From Rhodovulum kholense (GTDB taxonomy: Bacteria > Pseudomonadota > Alphaproteobacteria > Rhodobacterales > Rhodobacteraceae), in contig NZ_QAYC01000009.1 in NCBI RefSeq assembly GCF_003053725.1, positions 62,001 to 126,000 of the forward strand: 64,000 bases of DNA, read 5' to 3'. The translations under genes were made by a program, and so were the position numbers. Under the pieces are notes generated by a model, which did not search any database, was not told the DNA's origin, and worked only from the letters and a program-made list of their open reading frames with translations. This document shows positions 1 through 8,457 of this stretch, piece after piece (within the stretch, counting starts at the first letter, position 1; each line of letters opens with the position of its first letter).

Positions 1-1084
1 GGTGCGACAGCTTGTGGCCCGAGGCGTCGATCTTCATCCGGACCGCCATGCAGGCGCGCGGCACGCCCTCATGCAGCGAACACAGATCGCCCGACAGCCG
101 GTCGGGCAGCATCGGCACCACCCGGTCGGGGAAATAGGTCGAATTGCCCCGCCGCCGCGCCTCGCGGTCAAGCCGCGAGCCCGGGGGCACGTAATGGGCG
201 ACATCGGCGATGGCGACCCAAAGGACATGGCCGCCCGGATTGGCCGGGTCGTCATCGGGTATTGCCAGCACCGCGTCGTCGCGGTCGCGCGCGTCCGCGG
301 GGTCGATGGTAACCAGCGGCAGTGCCCGCAGATCCTCGCGGTTGCCCAGCCCCGCGGGCTTGGCGCGGTCGGCCTCGGCGATCACCTCGTCGGGGAAGTC
401 GTCGGGGATGCCATGCTGATGGATCGCGATCAGGCTGACCGCCTTCGGCGCGGTCGGGTCGCCCAGCCGCTCGACGATGCGGGCGCGCGGCAGGCCCATG
501 CGGCCGCGCGGCCCCGCCAGTTCGGCCTCGACCAGTTCGCCATCCTTCGCGCCATGGGTCAGGCTGGCGGCGACCGTCCATTCCTTGTCGGCGCCCTTGT
601 CGATGGGCACGATCCGCCCGCCCTCGGTCGCCTTGCGGAAGATCCCGAGGATGCGTTTCGGGTTCGAGCCGATCTTGCGGATCAGCCGCGCCTCGTACTG
701 GTGATCCTCGGCGCGGACCTCCTGCAGCTTGGCAAGGATCCGGTCGCCCTCGCCCAGCGCGGCGTCGCTTTGCCGGGGCAGGTACAGCACCTTCGGCGCC
801 GCGCCCTCGCCATGCCATTCCAGCGGCCGGGCAAAAAGATCGCCATCGGCATTGGGCGCGAGGATCGAGAGAACGGTCACCGGCGGCAGCTTTTCGGGGT
901 CGCGGTAGGTGCGTTTGCGCTTTTCCAGATGGCCCTCGTCTTCAAGCTCCTTCAGCAGGCGCTTGAGGTCGATCCGGTCGGCCCCCTTCAGCCCGAACGC
1001 CTTGGCGATGTCGCGCTTGTTGGTCTGGCCGGGATGGGCGGCGATCCAGTCGAGGATCTCGGTCTTGGCGGGGATGCGGGTCAT
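1..1084 (-). CDS. rnr: Ribonuclease R, N-terminal part (runs off the left edge)
   Basis: RNase R is a processive 3'-5' exoribonuclease that degrades structured RNA. The frame starts at ATG 1084 (MTRIPAKTEILDW) and remains open to the window edge, giving about 361 residues of a protein usually above 700. An N-terminal winged-helix segment (ILDWIAAHPG, KRDIAKAF) is followed by a cold-shock-like part and the start of the RNB nuclease domain. The metal-binding aspartate cluster is visible as DPADARDRDDAV. The residue between the second and third Asp of that motif is Arg where Phe is common, but the aspartates are kept. It lies 66 bp downstream of dapE on the same strand and may be cotranscribed. 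The catalytic domain end and S1 domain are outside the window. Confidence 0.9.
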   Translation of the reverse strand, partial: MTRIPAKTEILDWIAAHPGQTNKRDIAKAFGLKGADRIDLKRLLKELEDEGHLEKRKRTYRDPEKLPPVTVLSILAPNADGDLFARPLEWHGEGAAPKVLYLPRQSDAALGEGDRILAKLQEVRAEDHQYEARLIRKIGSNPKRILGIFRKATEGGRIVPIDKGADKEWTVAASLTHGAKDGELVEAELAGPRGRMGLPRARIVERLGDPTAPKAVSLIAIHQHGIPDDFPDEVIAEADRAKPAGLGNREDLRALPLVTIDPADARDRDDAVLAIPDDDPANPGGHVLWVAIADVAHYVPPGSRLDREARRRGNSTYFPDRVVPMLPDRLSGDLCSLHEGVPRACMAVRMKIDASGHKLSH

Positions 1085-1150
1085 GGCCGAGACCTAGCAC
1101 GCGGCCCCTTCGCCGTCAGCCGGAAAGCGCGGGCGCGTCGGCGAAACGGA

Positions 1151-2290
1151 TCAGCCGAAATAGCCGCTCAGGATGCGCGTGTAGATCCGCTTCAGCTCGT
1201 CGATCTGGGCGGTCTCGACCCGTTCGTCGACCTGATGCATGGTCTTGCCGACCAGCCCGAATTCGACCACCGGGCACAGATCCTTGACGAAGCGCGCATC
1301 CGACGTGCCGCCCGAGGTCGACAGCTCGGGCTGCCGCCCGGTCTCGGCCTCGACCGCATCGGCCACCAGCGCCGACAGCGGGCCCGGGGGCGTGACGAAG
1401 CTCTCGCCCGAGACCTTGATTTCCATCCCGATCTCGATGCCGGTCTCTTCGGTGACCCGGGCGGCCTCGGCGGCCATCCAGTCGGCCAGGCTCTCCGAGC
1501 TGTGCGCCTCGTTGAAGCGGATGTTGACGGTGGCCCGGCACTGGCCCGGAATGACATTGGTCGCCGGATTGCCGGTATCGAAGGTGGTCACGGCCAGCGT
1601 AGAGGGGTCGAAATGCCGGGTGCCCTGATCGAGACTGTAGGCATCAAGCCGCTGCACCAGCCGCGCCAGCGCCGGGATCGGGTTGCGGGCGCGCTGCGGA
1701 TAGGCGGAATGGCCCTGCACGCCGCGCGCGGTGAAATAAGCCGTCATCGACCCGCGCCGCCCGATCTTCATCATGTCGCCCATGGCCTCGCGGCAGGTGG
1801 GCTCGCCGACCAGACAGACCGCCATATGCTCGCCCTCGGTCTGCATCCAGTCCAGCAATGCGATGGTGCCATCGGTCGCGTCGCCCTCCTCGTCGCCGGT
1901 CAGGGTCAGCACGATGGCGCCATCGGGCGGGGTGTCGGTCACGAAGTCGATGGCGGCGGCGACGAAGGCCGCGACGCCCGACTTCATGTCGGTGGCGCCC
2001 CTGCCCCAAAGCTGGCCGTCGCGGATCTCGGCCCCGAACGGGTCGGCGGTCCAGGCGCCGGTGTCGCCCGCGGGCACGACATCGGTATGGCCGTTGAAGC
2101 CGAAGGTCCGCTCGTGCCCCCGCCCGCCCCAGCGCGCGAAGAGGTTCGAGGTGCCGTTCCGGTCGACCCGGCGGCAGTCGAACCCGGCCGCCGACAGCCG
2201 GTCGGCCAGCAGGACCAAGGCGCCGCCTTCGGTGGGCGTGACCGAGCGGCAACGGATCAGCTCGGCAGTGAGGGCGACGGGATCGGTCAT
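1151..2290 (-). CDS. dapE: Succinyl-diaminopimelate desuccinylase
   Basis: DapE hydrolyses N-succinyl-L,L-2,6-diaminopimelate to L,L-diaminopimelate and succinate in lysine and peptidoglycan precursor synthesis. The 379-residue length is normal. The M20 metallopeptidase motifs are clear: [10 protein letters not shown] around residue 67 (zinc ligand H68, catalytic D70), [10 protein letters not shown] around residue 100 (bridging Asp), and [10 protein letters not shown] with the catalytic Glu pair. The C-terminal part has the [10 protein letters not shown] and MHQVDE segments typical of DapE. dapD, which makes the succinylated intermediate, is also in this window at 31945, so the succinylase route is represented. 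Cytosolic. Confidence 0.95.
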   Translation of the reverse strand: MTDPVALTAELIRCRSVTPTEGGALVLLADRLSAAGFDCRRVDRNGTSNLFARWGGRGHERTFGFNGHTDVVPAGDTGAWTADPFGAEIRDGQLWGRGATDMKSGVAAFVAAAIDFVTDTPPDGAIVLTLTGDEEGDATDGTIALLDWMQTEGEHMAVCLVGEPTCREAMGDMMKIGRRGSMTAYFTARGVQGHSAYPQRARNPIPALARLVQRLDAYSLDQGTRHFDPSTLAVTTFDTGNPATNVIPGQCRATVNIRFNEAHSSESLADWMAAEAARVTEETGIEIGMEIKVSGESFVTPPGPLSALVADAVEAETGRQPELSTSGGTSDARFVKDLCPVVEFGLVGKTMHQVDERVETAQIDELKRIYTRILSGYFG

Positions 2291-2414
2291 CGGCGGCTCC
2301 GGCGTGGCGTTCGGTCAGACCGATACCCCTGCGAAAGCCATGCTGCAAGGCGGCGTGGACATGTCGGCGCGGCCCCGGTGCCGTCCGCGCGCGGCGGGCG
2401 AGCCTCCGCTGGGC

Positions 2415-3101
2415 CTAGAGCACGCGGGTCGAGACCCGGCCGACTCCCTCGATCTCGACGCTGCAAGTCTGTCCGCGGGCAATAGCGCCCACGCCCGCCG
2501 GGGTGCCGGTATAGATCAGGTCGCCCGGGGCCAGCGCGACCAGCCGCGACAGGTGCGAGACGATCTCGGGCACGGACCAGATCATGTCGCGAAGATCGCC
2601 CTCCTGCCGCAGCACGCCGTCAACATGGCAGACGATCCGGCCCCGGGCGGGATGGCCGATCCGGGCGGCAGGCTGCAGCGCACCGCAGACCGCCGAGGCA
2701 TCGAAGCCCTTGGCCATGTCCCAGGGCCGACGCGCGGCCTTGGCCGCCGCCTGCAGGTCGCGCCGGGTCAGATCGTTGCCCGCCGCATAGCCCCAGACAT
2801 GGTCAAGCGCGGCCGCCGTCGGGATATCGGCGCCGCCCCGGCCCAGGGCGACCACAAGTTCGGCTTCGTGATGCAGATCGGCCGTGGCGGGCGGATAGGC
2901 GATATCGGCATCGCCCGTCACCAGCGCATCGCCGGGCTTGGTGAAGAAGAAGGGCGGCTCGCGGTCGTCCGCCCCCATCTCGCGGGCATGTTCGGCATAG
3001 TTCCGGCCGACGCAGAAGATCCGCCGCACCGGAAAGCGCGCCGCGTCTCCGGCGATGGTCAGCGCCGGGACCGGCGGAAGCGGCAGGGCGTAGGCGGTCA
3101 T
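2415..3101 (-). CDS. Fumarylacetoacetate hydrolase family protein
   Basis: A 228-residue protein of the FAH/HpcE superfamily, whose members hydrolyse or decarboxylate beta-diketo acids or act as acylpyruvases. The fold-defining motifs are CVGRNYAEHAREMG near the N terminus, FTKPGDAL, the metal-binding HHEAELVVALG, and GDLIYTGTPAGVG near the C terminus. The length matches single-domain YcgM/FAHD1-like acylpyruvases. I chose ATG 3101 (MTAYALPLPP) because the 28 residues upstream have no family similarity and overlap the preceding gene. It begins 7 bp after the carboxypeptidase stop, so the two are probably cotranscribed. The exact substrate is not determined. Confidence 0.85.
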   Translation of the reverse strand: MTAYALPLPPVPALTIAGDAARFPVRRIFCVGRNYAEHAREMGADDREPPFFFTKPGDALVTGDADIAYPPATADLHHEAELVVALGRGGADIPTAAALDHVWGYAAGNDLTRRDLQAAAKAARRPWDMAKGFDASAVCGALQPAARIGHPARGRIVCHVDGVLRQEGDLRDMIWSVPEIVSHLSRLVALAPGDLIYTGTPAGVGAIARGQTCSVEIEGVGRVSTRVL

Positions 3102-3108
3102 CGGCGGA

Positions 3109-4713
3109 TCACGACGGGGGCTGGCCGAAGGTGCTGCAGGTCGAGCCGTGCGATTGCAGGCGGCGACAGGCCTGATCGGCCTCAAGCTCTGTCATGCCGA
3201 CGAAATTGGCCTCGAACCCGCGGCGGCCCTGCACCACCTTGCGCAGGGCGTTGTCGAGAATGCCCATCTCCTGCAGGGCGGTGCGCAGCAACACACGCTC
3301 GGCCTGATAGCGCGAATTGTAGTTGCCGACATTGATGCCCCAGTAGCGCCCGCCCGAAGACGACATCCGCGAGACGATCTGGGGCTCGTCCTCGGCCAGC
3401 GCCAGTTCGACCGCATCGGGCGCGGCGGGCGGGGCAGAGGCCGCTGCGGCGGCCGCGGCCGCGACGGCGGCAAGATCGGTGGCGGCGGGTTCGGGGGCCG
3501 CCGCGGCGACGGCCACGGAGTCCGTGCCGGGGGCGGGCGCCACCGGCGCAGCGGTTTCCGGCGCCAGACCGTCGGGCCGGGCCCGCGGCGGGATCGAGAC
3601 CGCAAGAGCCGCGCGGGATGCAGGGGCTTCGGACGCGACTTCGGCTGCGGGAGCGGTCAGTTCGGCCTTGGCCGCGTTGACCGAGCTGCTGACATCGGCG
3701 GCGAGAGCCGCGATCAGCGCCTCGGTCGGAGCATGCGAGCCGGGGCGGGCCCGCGGCCGCACCGAGCGCGCCAGAAGCGCCTGGGCCGGCGCGGCCTCGA
3801 CCGGCGGCACCGCCGCAAGGCGGGCGGCTCCGGTCAGATAGGGCGGCTTTTGCGGGCTGCGCAGGGCGACGCGGCTGGGCGCCTTGCGGAAGCCCAGATC
3901 CAGGAGCTTGGCGACCTCGGCGTTGCGCGCGGCGGTGCTGCGCCCGCCGAGGACAGTGGCGATGATGCGTTCCTGCCCGCGCTTGGCAGAGCCCACGAGG
4001 TTGTAGCCCGCCGCATTGGTATAGCCGGTCTTGATCCCGTCGGCGCCGGAATAGCTTCCGAGAAAGCGGCGGTTGGTGCTGTAGACCTGACGGCCGCCGG
4101 CATCGTCGGTCACCCGCGAAAAGATGTTATAATAGCCCGGATAGTCGTAGACGATGTGCCGCGCGAGGATGGTCAGGTCGCGCGCGGTCGACAGATGGCC
4201 CTCCTCGGTCAGCCCGTTGGCATTGCGGAAGGTGGTGCGGTTCATGCCCATCGCCCGGGCGGTGCGGTTCATCCGCCGCGCGAAGGCGGCCTCGGACCCT
4301 TCCAGCGCCTCGCCTATGGCGGTGGCCGCGTCGTTCGCCGACTTGATGGCGGCGGCCCGGATCAGGTACTTGAACCGGATCTTCTGACCGGCACGCAGGC
4401 CCAGCTTGGAGGGCGGCTCGGAGGCCGCATGGGCCGAGATCGTCACCACGGTTTCAGGGGAAATCTCGCCGTGCTCGATCGCCTCGAAGGCGAGATACAG
4501 CGTCATCATCTTGGTCAGGGAGGCCGGGTGCAGCCTCGTATCGGCGTTCTCGGCATGCAGCACTTCCCCGGTCCGGGCATCGACCACGAACGAGGCCGAG
4601 GGCGCGGCCCGAAGGCCGGTCGCGGCAACCGAAATGCCAAATGCAAGGATTGCGAATAGAAGCGCGTGCCGAACGCACAGACTCGCTCGTCTCACGGGGA
4701 CCTGCCTTTTCAC
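3109..4713 (-). CDS. D-alanyl-D-alanine carboxypeptidase (PBP5/6 type) with C-terminal SPOR-like domain
   Basis: This enzyme trims the terminal D-Ala from peptidoglycan stem peptides in the periplasm. The 534-residue product has a signal peptide (about residues 12-37, ending GLRA). The three serine-peptidase S11 motifs are present: S65-L-T-K68, S125-A-N127 and K228-T-G230. Residues about 280-440 form a low-complexity Ala/Pro-rich linker with repeated ARPG/ARPD pieces. The last 80 residues (from RYWGINVGNYNS) resemble a SPOR peptidoglycan-binding domain, which would direct the enzyme to denuded glycan at the septum. PBP5 of E. coli instead ends in an amphipathic membrane anchor, which is not seen here. 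An unusual pair of palindromes lies about 42 bp upstream. Confidence 0.92.
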   Translation of the reverse strand: MKRQVPVRRASLCVRHALLFAILAFGISVAATGLRAAPSASFVVDARTGEVLHAENADTRLHPASLTKMMTLYLAFEAIEHGEISPETVVTISAHAASEPPSKLGLRAGQKIRFKYLIRAAAIKSANDAATAIGEALEGSEAAFARRMNRTARAMGMNRTTFRNANGLTEEGHLSTARDLTILARHIVYDYPGYYNIFSRVTDDAGGRQVYSTNRRFLGSYSGADGIKTGYTNAAGYNLVGSAKRGQERIIATVLGGRSTAARNAEVAKLLDLGFRKAPSRVALRSPQKPPYLTGAARLAAVPPVEAAPAQALLARSVRPRARPGSHAPTEALIAALAADVSSSVNAAKAELTAPAAEVASEAPASRAALAVSIPPRARPDGLAPETAAPVAPAPGTDSVAVAAAAPEPAATDLAAVAAAAAAAASAPPAAPDAVELALAEDEPQIVSRMSSSGGRYWGINVGNYNSRYQAERVLLRTALQEMGILDNALRKVVQGRRGFEANFVGMTELEADQACRRLQSHGSTCSTFGQPPS

Positions 4714-4754
4714 TGCCTCTCGCCACCCGATTGTCGTGCCGGGCGGTCCTGTTT

Positions 4755-4782
4755 CGTGGTAACCTTACCACGTTGCGCAACG
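4755..4782. promoter_or_regulatory. Two overlapping perfect palindromes upstream of the carboxypeptidase gene
   Basis: Positions 4755-4772 form an 18-bp perfect palindrome centred on CC/GG (arms CGTGGTAAC and GTTACCACG when read inward). Positions 4771-4782 form a second 12-bp palindrome, CGTTGCGCAACG, sharing two bases with the first. The block sits 42-69 bp upstream of the minus-strand start at 4713, a promoter-proximal position. This may be an operator for a dimeric regulator or an RNA hairpin in the leader. No regulator is identified. Confidence 0.5.
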
Positions 4783-4870
4783 AGGGAAAACACCCGTGTT
4801 TCAATGGCATTGGCCACGTTCTTGCGACACTGCAACATGTCGCGGTCGCGCGGGGACCGGCTACAACATG

Positions 4871-5572
4871 TCAGTCCAGCCGGGCGATCAGGTCCGGCAA
4901 TTCGCCCAGATGGCACAGCTCGGCAAAGCGCGCATGGGCCCGGGGCGGCTCGGCATGTTCCAGCTCCCAGGTCAGGTCATGCGGCACGAAGACCCCCCAG
5001 GCGCCCGCCTCGATAGCCGGAATCACGTCGGATTTCAGCGAGTTGCCAACCATCATCGCGCGTTCGGCACCGTCGCCGTGACGGGCGAAGATGGCACCGT
5101 AGCGGGGCGCCGTCTTGTCGCTGACGATCTCGACACCGTCGAACAGGTCGCCCAGCCCCGACTGCGCCAGCTTGCGCTCCTGATCGAGAAGATCGCCTTT
5201 TGTTATCAAAAGGATGCGATGCGTTCTCGCCAGCGCCAGAATGGCGTCGCGGGCCTCGGGCATCAGCTCGATCGGGTGGCGCAGCATCTCCTGCCCGGCC
5301 GCCAGCAGTTCGCGGATCACGGCGGCGGGAACCCGCTCTTCGGTGACCTCGATGGCGGTCTCGATCATCGACAGCACGAAGCCCTTGATGCCGAACCCGT
5401 ACTGCCCGACATTGCGGCGCTCGGCCGCCAGCAGCCGGTCCATCAGCGCCTCGGACGGGACGTAATCCGCCAGGAGATCGGCGAATCGCGCCTGCGTCAG
5501 GCGGAAGAAGCGTTCGTTCTGCCAAAGCGTATCGTCGGCATCGAAACCGATGGTTGTCAGGTTTCCGGCCAT
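4871..5572 (-). CDS. HAD-superfamily hydrolase
   Basis: A 233-residue cytosolic phosphatase-like protein of the haloacid dehalogenase superfamily. Motif I is FDADDTLW, with nucleophile D11 and acid/base D13. Motif II is the Thr of LLITKGD around residue 120, motif III the Lys of VSDKTAPRY, and motif IV falls in MVGNSLKSDVIPA. A helical cap lies between motifs I and II. The family includes phosphoglycolate-phosphatase-like and nucleotide phosphatases; the substrate is not predictable. The gene is divergent from clpS with a 119-bp intergenic region that carries a tandem duplication. Confidence 0.85.
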   Translation of the reverse strand: MAGNLTTIGFDADDTLWQNERFFRLTQARFADLLADYVPSEALMDRLLAAERRNVGQYGFGIKGFVLSMIETAIEVTEERVPAAVIRELLAAGQEMLRHPIELMPEARDAILALARTHRILLITKGDLLDQERKLAQSGLGDLFDGVEIVSDKTAPRYGAIFARHGDGAERAMMVGNSLKSDVIPAIEAGAWGVFVPHDLTWELEHAEPPRAHARFAELCHLGELPDLIARLD

Positions 5573-5598
5573 TCCCGTCCCCTCGCGCGGTTCCGCGT

Positions 5599-5628
5599 CC
5601 CTTTTCAGACCGGCCCTTTTCAGACCGG
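5599..5628. repeat. Perfect 15-bp tandem duplication in the HAD/clpS intergenic region
   Basis: The unit CCCTTTTCAGACCGG occurs at 5599-5613 and again directly at 5614-5628. An AT-rich TATATAAAA stretch follows at about 5639-5647 and could be a -10 region for clpS. The duplication would place two copies of a site just upstream of that promoter. It could be a recent slippage event or a two-copy binding site. Confidence 0.6.
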
Positions 5629-5691
5629 GGCGTCCGCATATATAAAACCACTTGAGCTGAACACCACAACCTTCGCCGGAGCCCGGACCCC

Positions 5692-6033
5692 GTGACGAAC
5701 GACCTTCGCATGATGGCCGACAAGAGTGGCGACCCCGAAGGCGAAACCGGGGTCATCACCAAGACCAAGCCAAAGACCCAGCGGCCGCCGCTTTACAAGG
5801 TGCTGCTGCTGAACGACGACTACACGCCGATGGAATTCGTCGTGCATGTGCTGGAGCGTTTCTTCGGCATGAGCCACGCCCAGGCCTTCGAGATCATGCT
5901 GGTCGTGCACAAGAAGGGCGTTGCCGTGGTCGGCGTGTTCAGCTTCGAGGTGGCCGAGACCAAGGTCGCCCAGGTGATGGATTTCGCCCGCCGTCACCAG
6001 CACCCCCTGCAATGCACGATGGAAAAGGAGTAG
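5692..6033 (+). CDS. clpS: ATP-dependent Clp protease adaptor ClpS
   Basis: ClpS binds N-degron substrates and delivers them to ClpAP. The product (113 residues from GTG 5692) carries the family core: [17 protein letters not shown] (NDD and the M of the N-degron pocket), HVLERFF, and [15 protein letters not shown] with the pocket His. The GTG start is preceded by GGAG at suitable spacing; an ATG at 5710 is an alternative that would shorten the disordered N-terminal extension. clpA is not adjacent; an RsmC-like methyltransferase gene follows 20 bp after the stop. Confidence 0.95.
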   Translation: MTNDLRMMADKSGDPEGETGVITKTKPKTQRPPLYKVLLLNDDYTPMEFVVHVLERFFGMSHAQAFEIMLVVHKKGVAVVGVFSFEVAETKVAQVMDFARRHQHPLQCTMEKE

Positions 6034-6053
6034 GGCCCAAGGCCCGCCCGTCC

Positions 6054-7055
6054 ATGACAGTTTCCAGACTGACCCTGGCGCTGCAAGGCGGCGCCGTTTC
6101 ATTGCCGCCCGAGGGGCGGATCGCCGTCTTCGACGCCCCGGCCACGGCCGACCTGTCGGCCCTGCCGCAGGACCGGGTGCAGATCGTCCAGGGCTTCGCG
6201 CCCGACCATGCCGCCTGGGCCGCGCGCGGCTGGGAGGTCGCGGTCGCACCCTCGGGCGCGTTCTCGGCCGCACTTGTCCTGCTGCCGCGCGCCAAGGCCG
6301 CGGCCCAGGCCCGGCTGGTCGAGGCGCTGGGGCTGACCGGCGGCGGGCCGGTGCTGGTCGACGGCGCCAAGACCGACGGGGTCGACAGCCTTCTGAAGGC
6401 GCTGCGCCAGGGCGGCGCCGAGGTCTCGGCCCCCTTCGCCAAGGCCCATGGCAAGACCTTCGCGGTCCGGGCCGACCCTGCGGACTTCGATGCCTGGCGC
6501 CCCGGCGCGGGCGAGCTGGTGGCGGGGCGCTACCGCACCCTGCCCGGCGTCTTCTCGGCCGATGGCGTCGACCGCGGCTCGGCGCTTCTGGTGGGCGCGC
6601 TGCAGACGTCGCTGAAGGGCCGGGTCGCCGATCTGGGCGCGGGCTGGGGCTATGTCGCCGCCGAGGCGCTGGCCGCCCATCCCGGCATCGCCGAGATGCA
6701 TCTGATCGAGGCCGACCACGCGGCGCTGAGCTGCGCGCGCGAGAATGTCAGCGACCCGCGCGCCCGCTTCCACTGGGCCGACGCCACCGCCTTCACCGCC
6801 GAGAAGGGCTTCGACACGGTGCTGACGAACCCGCCCTTCCATGTCTCGCGCGCCGCCGATCCGGGGCTCGGGCGGGCGTTTCTGGCGGCGGCGGCCCAGC
6901 TGCTGGCGCCGCACGGACAGGCGCTGATCGTCGCCAACCGGCACCTGCCCTATGAACGCGACTTGGCTGCGCTGTTCGGGGAAACCCATGAAATCGGCGG
7001 CGATGCGGGGTTCAAGCTGCTGCTGGCGCGGCGGCCGTCTCGCCGCCCCCGGTGA
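6054..7055 (+). CDS. RsmC/RlmG-like class I SAM methyltransferase
   Basis: A 333-residue protein resembling 16S rRNA guanine-N2 methyltransferases of the RsmC type. It has a degenerate N-terminal methyltransferase-like half and an active C-terminal half. In the latter, the SAM-binding motif DLGAGWGYVAAEAL lies near residue 190 and the catalytic NPPF motif of N-methyltransferases appears as VLTNPPFHVSR near residue 255. I chose ATG 6054 (MTVSRLTL) over an earlier ATG at 6012 that would overlap the end of clpS. No good ribosome-binding site sits right before 6054, so translational coupling to clpS is possible. The target base is inferred from the family only. Confidence 0.82.
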   Translation: MTVSRLTLALQGGAVSLPPEGRIAVFDAPATADLSALPQDRVQIVQGFAPDHAAWAARGWEVAVAPSGAFSAALVLLPRAKAAAQARLVEALGLTGGGPVLVDGAKTDGVDSLLKALRQGGAEVSAPFAKAHGKTFAVRADPADFDAWRPGAGELVAGRYRTLPGVFSADGVDRGSALLVGALQTSLKGRVADLGAGWGYVAAEALAAHPGIAEMHLIEADHAALSCARENVSDPRARFHWADATAFTAEKGFDTVLTNPPFHVSRAADPGLGRAFLAAAAQLLAPHGQALIVANRHLPYERDLAALFGETHEIGGDAGFKLLLARRPSRRPR

Positions 7056-7094
7056 AATCGCATAGTCTGACCAACCGAATCAGGAGGCTCCGCC

Positions 7095-7904
7095 ATGTCT
7101 TTCTCCATCCAGGGCAAGACTGCCATCGTCACCGGCGCGGCCAACGGGCTGGGGCTGGCCATCGCCCGGCATTTCAGCGACCGCGGCGCGAACGTGATGT
7201 TCGCCGACCGGGACGAGCCGCGGCTGGTCGACGAATGCGGCAAGAATCCCGAGACCGAAAGCACGGTGCGCTACTTCGCGGGCGACCTGCGCGAGCGGCT
7301 GACCATCGCCAACCTGCTGTCGGCCACCATCGACGCTTTCGACCGCATCGACATCCTGGTCAATGCCAGCCGCCAGATGGTGCTGTCCGATCCGCTGGAC
7401 CCAGACAATGACGGGTTCGACGTGATGATGGAGCAGAACGTGATGACCTCGCTCCGGCTCAGCCAGATCGTGTCGCGGCGGATGATCCGTCAGGCCGAGG
7501 AGGCGGGCCAGACCGAGGGACAGGCCGGCGCCATCGTCAACATCTCGTCGATCGCCGCGACCCGCACCCATGGCGAGCTTCTGGCCTATTCGGTCAGTTG
7601 CGCGGCGCTGGAACAGCTGACCCGCTCGATGGCGGTGGCGCTGGCGCCGCACCGGATCCGGGTCAACGGCGTGGCCTTCGGCTCGGTGATGTCTGCGAGC
7701 CTGCAGAACATCCTCAAGGACCAGCCCGACTACCGCAACGAGATCCGCTCCCACACGCCCCTCGGGCGCATCGCCAAGGCTTCGGAACTCAGCGAGACCG
7801 TTCAGTTCCTGTCCGCGGACGCGGCGCAGTTCATGACCGGCCAGATCCTTGCCGTAGATGGCGGGCGCACCCTGATCGACCCGGTGGCCGCGCCCGCGCA
7901 CTGA
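7095..7904 (+). CDS. SDR-family protein lacking the catalytic lysine
   Basis: A 269-residue short-chain dehydrogenase/reductase fold protein with an AGGAGG ribosome-binding site. The nucleotide-binding motif TGAANGLG (residues 13-20) and the C-terminal GQILAVDGG are typical. The usual NNAG appears as VNAS (residues 89-92). The catalytic Ser (NISS, 151/152) and Tyr165 are present, but the YxxxK motif reads YSVSC: the essential Lys is Cys169, encoded TGC. Lys in this motif binds the nicotinamide ribose and lowers the Tyr pKa, so normal oxidoreductase activity is doubtful. The rest of the fold looks intact, which argues for a conserved non-classical role rather than decay. Confidence 0.85.
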   Translation: MSFSIQGKTAIVTGAANGLGLAIARHFSDRGANVMFADRDEPRLVDECGKNPETESTVRYFAGDLRERLTIANLLSATIDAFDRIDILVNASRQMVLSDPLDPDNDGFDVMMEQNVMTSLRLSQIVSRRMIRQAEEAGQTEGQAGAIVNISSIAATRTHGELLAYSVSCAALEQLTRSMAVALAPHRIRVNGVAFGSVMSASLQNILKDQPDYRNEIRSHTPLGRIAKASELSETVQFLSADAAQFMTGQILAVDGGRTLIDPVAAPAH

Positions 7905-7921
7905 CCGGCGCGCCGCCTCGC

Positions 7922-8335
7922 CTATTGCTTGCCGGTGACCGTCCCGCTGGCCGGATAGCGGGCATCGCAAGCGGACAGCGCGCGCGCCGCGCGCCGCGCG
8001 GCCTCGGACCGCTTGGCCTTCAGTTCGGCGAGGTTGCGCCGTTCCGCATCCAGATCGACCGCCACCGGCACCTCGCGGATCCCCACGTCCGGATAGTCGC
8101 AGAAGGTGAACCCCATCGCCGGGCTGCGCCCGAAACGCGACCCATAGCAGAAATCGAACCGGGTGCGTTCATAGGGTTCGCGGCGATAGCCGTATCCGCG
8201 CGCGATGGTCTGCTCGGACTCGCGGATCAGCGTGTCGAGCACGCGCAGGTCGTAAAGCGCCGCGCGTTCGCAGGACTGGCGCGGCGTGGCGCAGGCGGCA
8301 AGCGGCAGAAGCAACAAGAGGGCTAGCTTTCGCAT
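7922..8335 (-). CDS. Small lipoprotein of unknown function
   Basis: A 137-residue protein with a short lipoprotein signal (MRKLALLLLLPLAAC; lipobox LAAC, Cys15). The mature part has several cysteines (ATPRQSC, FDFCYG, FTFCDY, LSACDA) that could form disulfides, and a charged Arg/Ala-rich helix near the C terminus. I do not recognise a named domain. It is convergent with the SDR gene (17 bp apart) and divergent from hemF. Confidence 0.7.
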   Translation of the reverse strand: MRKLALLLLLPLAACATPRQSCERAALYDLRVLDTLIRESEQTIARGYGYRREPYERTRFDFCYGSRFGRSPAMGFTFCDYPDVGIREVPVAVDLDAERRNLAELKAKRSEAARRAARALSACDARYPASGTVTGKQ

Positions 8336-8457
8336 CGAGGGACTCCCGGTCGGATGGCCTATCCTACGCCGCGGCGCGGGGCAACGGAACCGTGCGGCAT
8401 GGTGGCGCGGGCGCGGATAAGCTGATAACCGGTTAACAAAACAGGGAGACGCGCGCG

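Noticed and set aside
2-2485. A very long plus-strand open frame of about 827 codons
   Set aside because: It is antisense to the RNase R and dapE genes, which have full family motifs; GC-rich codon bias keeps the opposite strand open. Its translation is low-complexity and matches no family.
4833-4872. Direct repeat of CAACATGTC at 4833 and 4864
   Set aside because: Only nine bases, and one copy overlaps the stop codon of the HAD gene; too short to claim function.
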